From Paractinoplanes ferrugineus (GTDB lineage Bacteria > Actinomycetota > Actinomycetes > Mycobacteriales > Micromonosporaceae): a DNA stretch of 64,000 nt. Shown piece by piece: positions 1 through 9,179 of this stretch; within the stretch, counting starts at the first letter, position 1; the number at the start of each line of letters is the position of its first letter. The translations under genes were made by a program, and so were the position numbers. The notes under the pieces are model-generated. The model was given only the letters and a program-made list of their open reading frames with translations, made no database searches and was not told where the DNA came from. The stretch is from assembly GCF_016862195.1 (NCBI RefSeq), contig NZ_BOMM01000050.1, positions 205,282-269,281 on the forward strand, read 5' to 3'.

Positions 1-708
1 GAGGTGTTCGGCGTCGACGCCGCCGATGTGGCCCGCGCCCACCGCCACCTCGCCTACGTACCGGCCGACGTGGCGCTGTGGCCGCAACTGACCGGCGCCG
101 AAATCCTGCACCTGCAGGCCCGCACCGGTCCGGGCACCGACGTGGCCTACCGCGACGAGCTCGTCGAACGCTTCGCCCTCGATCCGTCGAAACCGGCACG
201 CACCTACTCCACGGGCAACCGGCAGAAGATCGCCTTGATCGCCGCGTTCGCCACCCGCGCCCCGCTGCTGGTGCTCGACGAGCCGACCAGCGGCCTGGAC
301 CCGCTGATGGAACGCGAATTCCGCACCGCGGTCCGCCAGGCCCGCGACCGCGGGCAGACCATCTTCCTGAGTTCCCACCAACTCGCCGAGGTGGAAGCCG
401 TCTGCGGCCGGGTCGCCATCCTGCGCGCCGGCCGGCTCGTCGACGTCTCCACGATCAGCGAACTGCGCGGCCTGCACCGGGCCGAAGTGACGATCAGCTA
501 CACCGGCACCGCACCTGATCTGAACGTGATCCCCGGGGTCGAGGCGATCGAGCCGGCCGGCGAACACCGCCTACGGTTCACCTTGGCCGGCGATCCAGGC
601 CCCGTATTGCAGGCGCTTGCCGCCGCGGAGGTCACCGGCCTGAGCATGCGCGAACCCAGCCTGGAGGAAATCTTCCTGGACTACTACGGGACGGAGACGG
701 CCCGATGA
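1..708 (+). CDS. ABC transporter ATP-binding protein, 5' end outside window
   Basis: This is the ATPase subunit of an ABC exporter, lacking its first part because the window opens inside the gene. The open frame runs in from base 1, and the Walker A motif is not present, so it must lie upstream. Visible are a signature-like segment YSTGNRQKIALIAAF (about 205-250), which replaces the usual LSGGQ, then Walker B LLVLDEPTSGLD (about 265-300) and the switch histidine in SSHQLAEVE (about 373-400). A C-terminal accessory segment follows, as in drug or antibiotic exporters. Its stop overlaps the start of the permease by four bases (ATGA), so the two are translationally coupled. The substrate cannot be told. 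The GTG at 4 is not a credible start. Confidence 0.9.
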   Translation, partial: EVFGVDAADVARAHRHLAYVPADVALWPQLTGAEILHLQARTGPGTDVAYRDELVERFALDPSKPARTYSTGNRQKIALIAAFATRAPLLVLDEPTSGLDPLMEREFRTAVRQARDRGQTIFLSSHQLAEVEAVCGRVAILRAGRLVDVSTISELRGLHRAEVTISYTGTAPDLNVIPGVEAIEPAGEHRLRFTLAGDPGPVLQALAAAEVTGLSMREPSLEEIFLDYYGTETAR

Positions 709-2342
709 GCCTCGGCACCCTCGCCACCCCTGCGGGCTCCCGGGTGGCATCGCAGCCGTCGCCGGGCCGGGCCGTCACGTGGCTGGCCGTGCGCCAGATC
801 CGGCGCGGTGCACTCATCGTCGTTGGACTGGCAGCAGGGATGACCGCGCTGGTCGTCGCTACCTACGCACAGGTGATGGCCGACCCAGCGGCGGCCGGAA
901 GTCTGCAGGCTCTGGCCGGCAACCCGGCGATCCGGACGCTGTTCGGTGCCCCGATCGGTCTGGACACCGCCGGCGGCTTCACCGTGTGGCGGGTCGGCAC
1001 TGTCATCGCGGTCCTGCTGGGCGCCTGGGCGATCCTGGCGACCACCCGGATCACCCGCGGTGAGGAGGACGCCGGCCGCTGGGACCTGCTGCTGTCCGGC
1101 CGTGTACCCGCCCCGGCCGTGCTGCTGCGGCATCTGATCGCCGTGATGGCGGTTGTGGCCGCCACCGCGGCCGCCATCACGGCCGTTCTGCTGTTGTCGG
1201 GCACCGCACCGGCCGGCGCGGTGCTGCACGGCACCGGGACCGGGCTGCTCGGGATGTTCTTTGCCGCGGTGGCCGCGCTGACAGCCCAAGTCTTTCCGGC
1301 CCGCTCGCCCGCGACCGGGACGGCGGTGGCGGTGCTGGGTGCCGGTCTGCTGGCCCGCATGATCGGTGACGGGGTCACCGCACTGGGCTGGCTGCACTGG
1401 CTGTCGCCGTTCGGGCTGCTGTCGCTCACCGGGCCCTACGTCCACAACCGTGTCTCCCCGCTGCTGGTGCTGGCCGCCGCGACCGCGCTCCTCACGGTGC
1501 TGGCCCTGGCTATCGCCCGCCGTCGCGACGTTCGCGACGGACTTCTGCCCGCAGCGGCCGGGCGGCGTCCACGAACCCTGCTGCTGGCGGGTGTGACGAC
1601 GTTCGCGGTGGGCCGGGTGCTGCGGCCGCTGACCGGGTGGATGCTCGGGATCGGTGCCTACTACCTGCTGATCGGCCTGACCGCTGTGTCGGTCACCGAC
1701 TTCCTGCGCGACAACCCGGCCATGGCCGGCAAGGCGTCACAGGCCGGCTTCCAAGGATTGGGCAGCATCGCCGGGTTCGCCGCGACGCTGTTCGCGATCC
1801 TCGCCATACCCGTCGGAGGCTTCGTCACCGTCCGGATGACCGCGTTCGTGGCGGCCGAGTCCGACCGGCGGCTCACCTTGCTGGCGAGTCAGCCGATCAC
1901 CCGGCTCCGACTGATCGGCGCCGAGATCGCCGTCACCGCCGCTGCCGCGGCGGTCCTGGTCACCGGCGCGGGCCTGGCGACCTGGCTCGGCGTCACCGCC
2001 ATCGGTGGTGAGCTGGCCGTGACCGATGCCCTGCGCGGTACGTGGAACGTGTTGCCGATGGTGCTGCTCAGCCTCGGCGCGGCGGCGTTCGCGATCGGCT
2101 GGGCGCCGCGCTGGACCGGGCTTCTCGGTGGGCTTCCTACCGTCGGCGGGTTCCTGCTGCTGGTCATCGCCGAGAGCATCGCAGCACCGGACTGGCTTCA
2201 CGACATCTCACCGTTCGCTCACCTGGCGCCCGTACCACTCACTGAGGCCAGCCTGACGGATTCAGCCGTCATGCTGGCGCTCGCCGCGCTCCTGACCGGG
2301 CTCGGCATCGGCGCCTATCACCGCCGCGATCTGCTGTCCTAG
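705..2342 (+). CDS. ABC transporter permease, two-part exporter type
   Basis: This 545-residue integral membrane protein has about twelve hydrophobic segments. They fall in two similar halves (roughly residues 25-280 and 300-545), as in the fused permeases of actinobacterial ABC-2 type antibiotic exporters. It overlaps the ATPase gene by ATGA and is presumably its membrane partner in the cytoplasmic membrane. A soluble stretch with TRGEEDAGRWDLLLSG (about residues 120-140) is typical of this family. No substrate can be assigned from sequence. The 3' end is overlapped on the other strand by the doubtful tail of the next gene. Confidence 0.85.
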   Translation: MSLGTLATPAGSRVASQPSPGRAVTWLAVRQIRRGALIVVGLAAGMTALVVATYAQVMADPAAAGSLQALAGNPAIRTLFGAPIGLDTAGGFTVWRVGTVIAVLLGAWAILATTRITRGEEDAGRWDLLLSGRVPAPAVLLRHLIAVMAVVAATAAAITAVLLLSGTAPAGAVLHGTGTGLLGMFFAAVAALTAQVFPARSPATGTAVAVLGAGLLARMIGDGVTALGWLHWLSPFGLLSLTGPYVHNRVSPLLVLAAATALLTVLALAIARRRDVRDGLLPAAAGRRPRTLLLAGVTTFAVGRVLRPLTGWMLGIGAYYLLIGLTAVSVTDFLRDNPAMAGKASQAGFQGLGSIAGFAATLFAILAIPVGGFVTVRMTAFVAAESDRRLTLLASQPITRLRLIGAEIAVTAAAAAVLVTGAGLATWLGVTAIGGELAVTDALRGTWNVLPMVLLSLGAAAFAIGWAPRWTGLLGGLPTVGGFLLLVIAESIAAPDWLHDISPFAHLAPVPLTEASLTDSAVMLALAALLTGLGIGAYHRRDLLS

Positions 2343-3077
2343 CTGCAGCACGTTCGTCGGTGTACCGGGGCCGTAGACGCTGACGACGCCGCACCTACGG
2401 CGATACCCCGAGCGCCGCCAAAGCCCGACCGCCTCGTCGACCGGCGGACCCCTCGCCTGGAGGCGGTGCTGCCGCGTTCGCAGTACCGGTTGCCACAGCG
2501 AGAAAGAACACCAGCCCGAACCAGGCCGGCCGGGCCATTCCTGGCATTGCCGAGGTTGATCGAAAATTATGCGGCCCGCCTCGTCGAAAGAACTTCTAGC
2601 CAGTCGCCGCAGTTGGTCCTCGTTGAGCGCAACAATGTCCTGGAGGACTTGGAGAAGATCAGAGCCGTGATGGCCGGGCCAGTCTGCGGAGTCCAAGTTG
2701 TTGAACGCGTGCACGTCGAGGTGGTTCGAGATCGGTGCTTCTGCCATCTCTGCGGCCTCATACTGTGGGTATTCGCCCGCGGTCTCGCCGGTCAGTAGCC
2801 AGGCAAGCTGAAGAAGGTTGAGAGCTCCACCGTCGATGCCCGGTGTGTCGTTTGAAATCGTGTTCTGCAGCTGACGGTAGAGCGGGCCCGTCTCCTTGTC
2901 ATCGTTGCGTACGGCCGTTGCGGTGGCTGTCAGGAGGCTACGCATTTCCGGCGACAGCTGCTTGTCGTAGATGCCACGACAGCGGGCCATCAACGCATAC
3001 ATCACTTTGCGGTAGGTTTCGTAAGGAAGGTTTTTGAGCTTTTCGATCACCGCGAGTTGCAGTTGCAAGAGTTGCAT
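2262..3077 (-). CDS. hypothetical protein, 3' part possibly decayed
   Basis: I do not recognise this gene. Residues 1 to about 170 have ordinary soluble-protein composition (for example EKLKNLPYETYRKVMYAL and ALNLLQLAWLLTGE). After about residue 172 (near base 2560) the composition changes to Arg/Gly/Pro-rich text that looks like out-of-frame reading, and the frame then runs into the permease gene on the other strand. A frameshift or lost stop near 2560 would explain this. The start is also unsure: the frame stays open for 22 codons upstream of the ATG at 3077 with no obvious ribosome binding site. Base composition is less GC-rich than in neighbours. Confidence 0.4.
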   Translation of the reverse strand: MQLLQLQLAVIEKLKNLPYETYRKVMYALMARCRGIYDKQLSPEMRSLLTATATAVRNDDKETGPLYRQLQNTISNDTPGIDGGALNLLQLAWLLTGETAGEYPQYEAAEMAEAPISNHLDVHAFNNLDSADWPGHHGSDLLQVLQDIVALNEDQLRRLARSSFDEAGRIIFDQPRQCQEWPGRPGSGWCSFSLWQPVLRTRQHRLQARGPPVDEAVGLWRRSGYRRRCGVVSVYGPGTPTNVLQLGQQIAAVIGADAEPGQERGERQHDG

Positions 3078-3500
3078 CAGTAAGGGAACCCCGACCTCCG
3101 GCGCCCCGTGCGCCTCGTCCTGAGCTGATTCGCGATCTACTTAATCCTTCTGCATCACCATTAGCCGAAGCTCGTGACATCAAACTCAGTTGAGCCCTTT
3201 TTGCCGTAAATTCCTTACGGATTTCAGTCTTTTCGCCGGTGATAGCTTCGCGTTCTTCGTAGCCCCAGTCACCGGCGTGTACGGAGACGTGCGGCTCGCC
3301 GATGAATTCCGTCAAATCCTTCCCGCAATCCTCTCTGCATACGGCGCTTGATCCTATTACACGGGTCAGATCGGATTCGGTCTGCCGCGGGCTCGTCAGC
3401 GGCGGCTTGCGCGGCTCGAACCTTGACGACTATCTCGACCGCGAAGCGGTTCGAGAGCTGTTGCCGGACGCACGGCGTCGCGTGATCACCGCAGCGATCG
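3078..3500. other. gene-poor stretch with a possible decayed reading frame
   Basis: No convincing gene is present. On the minus strand a short frame opening at 3315 begins with plausible protein text (MTEFIGEPHVSVHAGDWGYE) and then becomes low-quality. It may be the broken front of the hypothetical gene that starts at 3077. Local GC is lower than in flanking genes. Confidence 0.3.
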
Positions 3501-4157
3501 TCAAGGTTGATCCACACGCGCGGGGTTGTCGCTGACGGATTCGACGATGTCGCCGGCGGCACGGATGACGTCGAGGAAACGCCGGAACACCGGCCACGGA
3601 AGTGTCCATTGGCCATGCATGGTCAGCGTCACGTGGTCGCTGGGCAGCGGGATGAAGGGGCGGCTGTCCGGGGACGCGTCAGGGATGCGGACGGCGATGT
3701 AGTTCTCGGCCACGCCCGCTTCCACTTCATACAGTTCGTAGCACCACGAATCATCGTGGTGGAAGTGATTGACCTCGAACTGATGGGTTCCATAGGTCCA
3801 GGCATTGAGTGTCAGCGGAAGTGTCATGGCCTCGGCCGACAGGTCACGTGCCTCGTCGACCAGGTCACCACTGGAGTCGAGCACGCGCATCAGCTTCTCC
3901 AGGATCGGCCATGGCAGAGTGCCGCCGCCTGAATGAATGACGACGTGCTCTGCCCGCCTCGGCGTGAAGGGACCGATGGGTGTCGCGTCTGGAATTGAGA
4001 TAGAGAGGTAGGGGCCGGTGCCGGGAGGTCCCGTAAGACCCATCAGCTCGTACTGCCAGGCATCGTCGGGCAGTCTGTATCCCGAGGAGACCTCGTACAA
4101 CTTGCCGTCATGGGACCAGATCTCCATCGCTGGATGATCGCAGTTTCCGAACATCAT
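3501..4157 (-). CDS. hypothetical protein with an internal tandem duplication
   Basis: I do not recognise a named family, but the 218-residue protein is clearly two copies of one module of about 90 residues. Copy 1 (about residues 14-105) carries KLYEVSSGYRLPDDAWQYEL, YLSISIPDATP, FTPRRAEHVVI and TLPWPILEKLMRVLDSSGDLV. Copy 2 (about 112-205) carries HQFEVNHFHHDDSWCYELYE, YIAVRIPDASP, FIPLPSDHVTL and TLPWPVFRRFLDVIRAAGDIV. It looks soluble, with no signal or membrane segment. The first ATG (4157) is used here; an internal ATG at 4127 just before the first module is equally possible. Confidence 0.65.
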   Translation of the reverse strand: MMFGNCDHPAMEIWSHDGKLYEVSSGYRLPDDAWQYELMGLTGPPGTGPYLSISIPDATPIGPFTPRRAEHVVIHSGGGTLPWPILEKLMRVLDSSGDLVDEARDLSAEAMTLPLTLNAWTYGTHQFEVNHFHHDDSWCYELYEVEAGVAENYIAVRIPDASPDSRPFIPLPSDHVTLTMHGQWTLPWPVFRRFLDVIRAAGDIVESVSDNPARVDQP

Positions 4158-4551
4158 GCCGAGTGATATCCGACTTGGCCGGCCCGAAGGTCCGATGCCG
4201 GTCGGTACCGAGCGGTTCTACGACCGCGCTTGCGCGGCGCCTTCAGCAACCGACCAACGCACGTGGCTTGACCAGCGGTCAAGGCGAGCCACCGCGGGCG
4301 CTGCTTGACTCTTGTGGCCCCCAGGAACGCGCAGAAGGCTGGCTCAAGATCCGGACCAGCCTTCTCACCTGCGAAACACTATGTCGAGAAGCACGCCCGT
4401 TTGTTTCATGGCGAGGATCCGGGCGGAGCTCGCGGTGGATGCCGGTTCCATGGCAGACGGCCGAGGGACGAGAGCGCCGGCCTGTACCGCGCCAGAAGTC
4501 GTCGCACATCCGGTGAGCTGGGATTTCCCGTTTCACGTCGAGATCATCAGT
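4158..4551. other. intergenic stretch, nothing recognised
   Basis: I see no gene with coherent codon usage and no RNA or repeat in this stretch. Short open frames on both strands have the composition of chance frames in GC-rich DNA. Confidence 0.4.
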
Positions 4552-4665
4552 ATGCTGGTTCGACTGGTCTACTTGATGATGATCAGGCTGGTCGGTGCTC
4601 TCGGGTCGTCATTGCGATGGACGCCCCGGTACGACGCCGAAAGGCCTCGGCGGCGTGCTCAACGA
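4552..4665 (+). pseudogene. remnant of an integrase-core transposase N-terminus
   Basis: A short stretch reads MLVRLVYLMMIRLVGALGSS. This resembles the hydrophobic N-terminal start of a common actinobacterial integrase-core (rve) transposase family, whose members typically begin with a segment like LVRLxYLxxxRxFxxLxLL followed by a DAExLxLRHxxAVLRRQ helix. Here the reading is lost within about 35 codons, so only the front end remains. The assignment rests on resemblance to remembered family members and needs a protein search. Confidence 0.35.
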
Positions 4666-4837
4666 GTACCACCGGGCATCCTGAAACGATCGTCAAAACG
4701 CCAGCTCACAGCCATGCCCAGGGCATTGGCACGGTACAGGCTGATGCCGTTGATCCGCTCGATCGGCACGGCCTCTCCCTCGGTTCTCGGACGGTTCGCA
4801 GATCCCGGTCGGTTCACCGATCGGGCGGCGCCCGGTT

Positions 4838-6040
4838 TCAGACAGTTCGCAGAGCCTCGGTGGGCGGCATCCGGGCCGCCCGCAGCGCCGGGATCAGGCC
4901 CGCGATGACACCGATGGCCACCGCCGCAAGCACCCCGCCGATCCAGGCCTCAGGCGGGATGACCACCGCCCAGTTCTTGCTGAGCGCGTAGACAACGGTG
5001 GCCAGCGCGCCGCAACCGACCCCCGCCGCGCCGCCCAGCACCGCCAGAAGAATCGCCTCCATCAAGAACTGGATGCGGATGTGGCCCCGGGTCGCACCGA
5101 GCGCCCGGCGCAACCCGATCTCGCCCCGGCGTTCGAGCACGGAGATGACCATGGTGTTCGCCACGCCGACGCCACCGACGAGCAACGCCACCGCCCCCAG
5201 CCCGAGGAACAGCCCGTTGAGCGCGGACTGGGCCGCGGCCCGTACGACCAGGGCGTCGGACGGATTTCCGACGGTGACCTGGCTCGGGTTCTGCGGATTG
5301 GCCGTGGCGGCGAGCACCGAGTGCACGTCCTGCACCTGATCGGTGGCCGACCGGACGTAGATCGTCGAGGGATGCCCGGCGAAGCCGAGGTACTTCTCGG
5401 CGGCCGGGTACCCGATCAGGACGGAGTCGTCGATCTCGGGCGCCAACGTCGCCGGGCCGAGGATGCCCACGACGTAGAACCACTGGTCGGTGACCCAGAT
5501 CCGCTGCCCGGTGTAGACGCGGTTCATGCCGAGGCGCTGCGCCGCGATCCAGCCAAGCACGACGGTCGGCTCCTGAGCCGTGGCCTGATCGAGGAACTTG
5601 CCCTTCACGACTTCGGTACGCAGTGTCTGGGGCAGTTTCAGACTGGTCGCCTGGACGGTGAGGGCGTTGGTGTTCACGTCCGGGATGAGCGGACTGCGGT
5701 AGGCGTCGGCCGTGGTCACCTCGCCGGTGCTCTCCACCTCCTCCACCGGACCGATCCGGCTGATCATCGAGGGTGCTGTCTTGGGAAGGGCGACCTCGGC
5801 GCCGGAGATGTCCTTGCCGGTGGTGACGGTCAGCATGTTCGTACCGAGCTTGTCGATCTGGGCCAGCAGTCCGGCCTGGGAGGAGGCCGAGAGACCGAGC
5901 ACCGCCACGATGGACGCCACGCCGATCGCGATCCCGAGCGCCGACAGCGCCGCCCGCAACCGGCGGGTACGCAGGCCGACGCTGGAAATCCGCGCCAGGT
6001 CGGAGGGCCGCAGCCGCCCGGGGGCGAGGGTAGTGGTCAC
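4838..6040 (-). CDS. MacB/FtsX-type ABC transporter permease
   Basis: This 400-residue permease is of the MacB class. An N-terminal transmembrane helix (about residues 27-52, LSALGIAIGVASIVAVLGLS) is followed by a large extracytoplasmic MacB core domain (about 55-250). Three C-terminal helices of the FtsX domain follow (about 275-395), with the motif RRGEIGLRRALGATRGHI between them. It is the last gene of a four-gene operon with an ATPase (overlap of four bases), a membrane-fusion-like adaptor and a lipoprotein. The set probably drives extrusion or mechanotransmission across the single membrane of an actinomycete. The substrate is unknown. Confidence 0.9.
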   Translation of the reverse strand: MTTTLAPGRLRPSDLARISSVGLRTRRLRAALSALGIAIGVASIVAVLGLSASSQAGLLAQIDKLGTNMLTVTTGKDISGAEVALPKTAPSMISRIGPVEEVESTGEVTTADAYRSPLIPDVNTNALTVQATSLKLPQTLRTEVVKGKFLDQATAQEPTVVLGWIAAQRLGMNRVYTGQRIWVTDQWFYVVGILGPATLAPEIDDSVLIGYPAAEKYLGFAGHPSTIYVRSATDQVQDVHSVLAATANPQNPSQVTVGNPSDALVVRAAAQSALNGLFLGLGAVALLVGGVGVANTMVISVLERRGEIGLRRALGATRGHIRIQFLMEAILLAVLGGAAGVGCGALATVVYALSKNWAVVIPPEAWIGGVLAAVAIGVIAGLIPALRAARMPPTEALRTV

Positions 6041-6852
6041 GATTGCGCCCTTTCACTGAGTGGAGACCAGGTGGTCGAGCCGCTCGCGTCGGGGGCCTGG
6101 CTGACGTCGGATACGACCCGGCCGTCCAGCACCTCGATGCGCCGGGGAAGCCGGGCTGCCAGCTCGCGATCGTGGGTGATGACCAGGATCGTGGCGCCCT
6201 CGGCGTTGAGGTCCCTGATCAGCGCGAAGATGGCCGCGCTGTTCCTGCTGTCGAGATTGCCGGTCGGTTCGTCGGCCAGCACGATCGCCGGGCGCCCGAC
6301 CAACGCACGGGCGATGGCCACCCGCTGGCGCTCGCCACCGGAGAGCTTGGCGGGGATGTGCCCGGCACGGTCGGCCAGGCCCACCCGTCGCAGCGCTTCG
6401 GCGGCCGCGCGGCGGCGCAGCGCGCGCGGGACCCCGGCATAGAGCAGCCCGTCGGCGACGTTCTCCAGAGCTGTGGTGTGCTCGGCCAGGGAGAACTGCT
6501 GGAAGACGAAACCGATTGTGGTGGCCCGCAGCCGGGAGAGGTTGCGGTCGCTCATCTCGGCGACGTCCTCGCCGGTGATGCGGACGATGCCACTGGTCGG
6601 ACGGTCGAGGGTGCCGATGACGTTGAGCAGAGTGGACTTGCCGGAGCCGGACGGCCCCACGATTGCGACCAGCTCACCTCGGTTGATCGTGAAACTGACG
6701 CCGCGCAGCGCCGCCACCGGGGAGTCGCCCGGGTACAGCTTGCTGACCGATTCGAGTTGCAGGACCGGCTCGGCCCCCTCCCCGCTCCCCCGGCCGGTGT
6801 CCGGGCGGGCGCCGTCCGTCACGGCCGTCCGGTGTTCGGTGTGGTCGATCAT
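6037..6852 (-). CDS. MacB/LolD-type ABC transporter ATP-binding protein
   Basis: This 271-residue ATPase pairs with the MacB-type permease. Walker A is GPSGSGKSTL (about residues 65-74), the signature is LSGGERQRVAIARAL (about 165-180), Walker B is IVLADEPTGNLD (about 185-196), and the switch histidine is in ILVITHDRELA. The spacing is that of the LolD/MacB family. About 25 residues precede the usual domain start, so the true start could be further in, but the ATG at 6852 overlaps the stop of the adaptor gene (6849) in the coupled pattern seen through this operon. It acts at the inner face of the membrane. Confidence 0.93.
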   Translation of the reverse strand: MIDHTEHRTAVTDGARPDTGRGSGEGAEPVLQLESVSKLYPGDSPVAALRGVSFTINRGELVAIVGPSGSGKSTLLNVIGTLDRPTSGIVRITGEDVAEMSDRNLSRLRATTIGFVFQQFSLAEHTTALENVADGLLYAGVPRALRRRAAAEALRRVGLADRAGHIPAKLSGGERQRVAIARALVGRPAIVLADEPTGNLDSRNSAAIFALIRDLNAEGATILVITHDRELAARLPRRIEVLDGRVVSDVSQAPDASGSTTWSPLSERAQS

Positions 6853-8009
6853 GTCGTCGGCACCACGACTTTCTGACCGGCCGCGACGGCGTTGCCGGTG
6901 ATCTGCACGGTGCCGGCCGTGTCGTCGAAGAGACCGAGCTCGACCGGTGCCAGCTTGCGCACACCGCTCGGCTCGACCACCTCGATGCCGTAGCCACCAC
7001 CGAGCAGGGCCAGCAGCGCGTTCACCGGGACCATCAGGACGTTGTCCACGCTCTCGGTGATGATCGAGACGCCGACCGGCGCCTGGTCGAGGCGACCGGT
7101 GTCGGAGGTCTTCGAGGGCTTGATGATGACGGTGATCTGGGAGCCGCCGCTGCTCGTCTTCGTGACGACCGTCCCCACCGAGGACACCGCGCCGTCGACG
7201 GTCTTGCCGGTCGGCAGCGTAAGTGTCACCTTCTCGCCCGCCTTGAGCCTGCTCTGCAGGGAGGCGTCGACCCCGACGGTCACGTGCCGGTCGGTCGAGC
7301 TGCCGGTGAGCACGGCCGAGCCCGTCGCGGCCGATCCACCGACCTGGCCCGCGAGGCTGGCGACCCGCAGCTTGCTCGTGCCGGCGAACACCACGTCGCT
7401 CTTCGACACCCGGCCGGTCCGCTCGACGTGTAGATGCTTCTGCAAATCGCGTACGGCGGAGGCGGTGGCCCAGGTGTAGCGGCTCGAGCCCGCCTCGAGA
7501 CGACCGTCGGCGTCGTAGCCCGCGGCGACCAGCGCCGCGTTGAGCTGTTGGACGTCGCGGCCCTTCAGGTCCCGGTCGAGATCGCGGTACATCGGCACCG
7601 TGCCCATGAAGAACACGACCGGCTTCTCGTCGACCCGGTAGAGCACGTCGCCCTGGCTGACGGTCCGGCCGACCGGAGGCAGGTAGGTGTACGAGCCGGA
7701 GGCCTGGTTCACCGCGGTGTAGCTGCCCGCATAGCCCAGCGTCCCGCTTACCGAGGTACGGGCGACGAGGGTGCCCTCGGTGACCTCGACCGTCCCGGTC
7801 GGGACCGTGACGATGGGGTCCGTCTGGCCGGAGTTGCGGTCGTAGGTGACCACCACAGCTCCGCCGGCCGCGACTGCCATCACCGCGACCACACCGATGA
7901 CGATGCGGCGGCGGCGCCGGCGGTCCAGGACCGCGGAGATCGCCTCACCATCGAGCTGTTCTTGCGGCAAAGTAGGAGCGGCATTCATGATTCGGAGCCC
8001 TTCACTCAT
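6849..8009 (-). CDS. membrane-anchored adaptor with peptidoglycan-binding domain
   Basis: This 386-residue protein is of the efflux-adaptor (HlyD/MacA-like) type seen with Gram-positive MacB transporters. One membrane anchor sits at about residues 34-58 (RRIVIGVVAVMAVAAGGAVVV). The outside part has a biotinyl-lipoyl-like beta region. A peptidoglycan-binding-like insert (about 140-205, GRDVQQLNAALVAAGYD and AVRDLQKHLHV) follows, then a C-terminal beta domain. Two starts are possible: ATG 8009 with GAGGTGA just upstream, or ATG 7988 (MNAAP) with GAAGGG. It is coupled to the ATPase by a four-base overlap and follows the lipoprotein gene after about 170 bases. Confidence 0.85.
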   Translation of the reverse strand: MSEGLRIMNAAPTLPQEQLDGEAISAVLDRRRRRRIVIGVVAVMAVAAGGAVVVTYDRNSGQTDPIVTVPTGTVEVTEGTLVARTSVSGTLGYAGSYTAVNQASGSYTYLPPVGRTVSQGDVLYRVDEKPVVFFMGTVPMYRDLDRDLKGRDVQQLNAALVAAGYDADGRLEAGSSRYTWATASAVRDLQKHLHVERTGRVSKSDVVFAGTSKLRVASLAGQVGGSAATGSAVLTGSSTDRHVTVGVDASLQSRLKAGEKVTLTLPTGKTVDGAVSSVGTVVTKTSSGGSQITVIIKPSKTSDTGRLDQAPVGVSIITESVDNVLMVPVNALLALLGGGYGIEVVEPSGVRKLAPVELGLFDDTAGTVQITGNAVAAGQKVVVPTT

Positions 8010-8182
8010 TCACCTCGGACTTTTTCGACGTTTGTTTTTTCTATCGGGTCCGCGGTTTCGGTACGGTCTCATGAGCGGCTTCGTAAAGCCGACTCCGGGC
8101 CGGAAAGGCGGCGGCACCGCTTCTCGGAAAAGAATTTGACCTTCTGGGACGCGGCGTCGCCGGTATGCCGGCAGGGGTTGGA

Positions 8183-8785
8183 TCAGCCGCCGTTACCATT
8201 GGTGTTGGTGCTGCCCAGGTACTGCTGACAGGCCTTCAGAGCGGCCTGGAAGACCGGATTGTCCGGCGCCATGCCGATCTTGTCGATGTCGAGGTCGACC
8301 GAGCCATTGGCGGCCGGGTCCGGAAATTTCGTCACGCCCTGGTCACGCATGCACTTGGAATACTTCAGCGCCGCCGTCCGGTCGGCCGGGGCGTCATCCG
8401 CGCCGGCGCCGCCGGGCATGAGCGACTTGCAGACGTCGTCCGCGGACTTGTAGGCGGCGGTACCCTGCCCGACCTCGTTGCCGTTGACCTGAAGGCCCTT
8501 TCCGATCACCGGGTCGGGGAAACTGCTCACCCCGTGCTCGCGCATGCATTTGGAGTACTTGAGCAGGCCGTCGTAGATCTGCCGCTGGCTGAGCTCGGCG
8601 CCACCACCACCGCTCGGAATCTCGGCGCCGCCGGCGGGCTGCGAAGCGCCGGTGGTGACCTGGGCGACGCCCGGGGGCGCGTCGTCGTCGGACGAACCAC
8701 AGCCGCCGGCCAGCAGGGCGGTCACCGCGAGGCAGGTGGCCAGGAGGACGGCCGCCGGTCGCAACCGGCAGGTTTTCGCTTCCAT
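8183..8785 (-). CDS. lipoprotein with duplicated KCMR-type module
   Basis: This 200-residue secreted lipoprotein is the first gene of the MacB-type operon. The start at 8785 is chosen because GGGAG lies eight bases upstream and because it places a lipobox (LLAGGC) at about residues 22-27. The mature part holds two copies of a module: LLKYSKCMREHGVSSFPDP and ALKYSKCMRDQGVTKFPDP. Each is followed 25-30 residues later by a second cysteine (DDVCKSLMP, LKACQQYLG). The conserved Cys pair may form a disulfide in each module. This module is common in actinobacterial lipoproteins next to MacB systems, but its activity is not known to me. Confidence 0.8.
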   Translation of the reverse strand: MEAKTCRLRPAAVLLATCLAVTALLAGGCGSSDDDAPPGVAQVTTGASQPAGGAEIPSGGGGAELSQRQIYDGLLKYSKCMREHGVSSFPDPVIGKGLQVNGNEVGQGTAAYKSADDVCKSLMPGGAGADDAPADRTAALKYSKCMRDQGVTKFPDPAANGSVDLDIDKIGMAPDNPVFQAALKACQQYLGSTNTNGNGG

Positions 8786-9179
8786 CGTGGGGCTCCCTAT
8801 TTTGTCGTTACGCACCTGGTAGCGATACATCTACGCGATGCGGGGTTTCGGTGAGGTATCACCGTCGGGTGCGCCCGCCGCCGACCGTCGTTGAACGGAC
8901 CGGTGACGCGGATCACGGCCCATATCCAAATACCTCGCGGGAATTCGCGGCCAATCTTCAGTTGGACACGCCAGGGAGCCGGCATTGTCCAACCGGCAAT
9001 CCGCACCGCCTTGATAACACCTGGACGCGCCGGGTACTTTGCCACCGCCTTATCGAGGAGTTGAGTGCGATAAATAAATGGTCCCGAGCCTCATTGATCC
9101 GAAGACTTATACCGACCATGACATGCTCGGTATCCGGCGTCGGGCTTCGCGCCGACGAACCCGTCCATCGGCAGCCGGC
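8786..9179. promoter_or_regulatory. intergenic region upstream of the MacB-type operon
   Basis: No gene is recognised here. The stretch must hold the promoter of the leftward lipoprotein-adaptor-ABC operon, whose ribosome site is at 8791-8800. The right part runs into the P450 relic, and its codon usage is poor. Confidence 0.4.

Noticed and set aside
4158..4837. Plus-strand coding region covering the whole stretch
   Set aside because: Only a short integrase-like N-terminal segment is coherent; the rest has chance composition.
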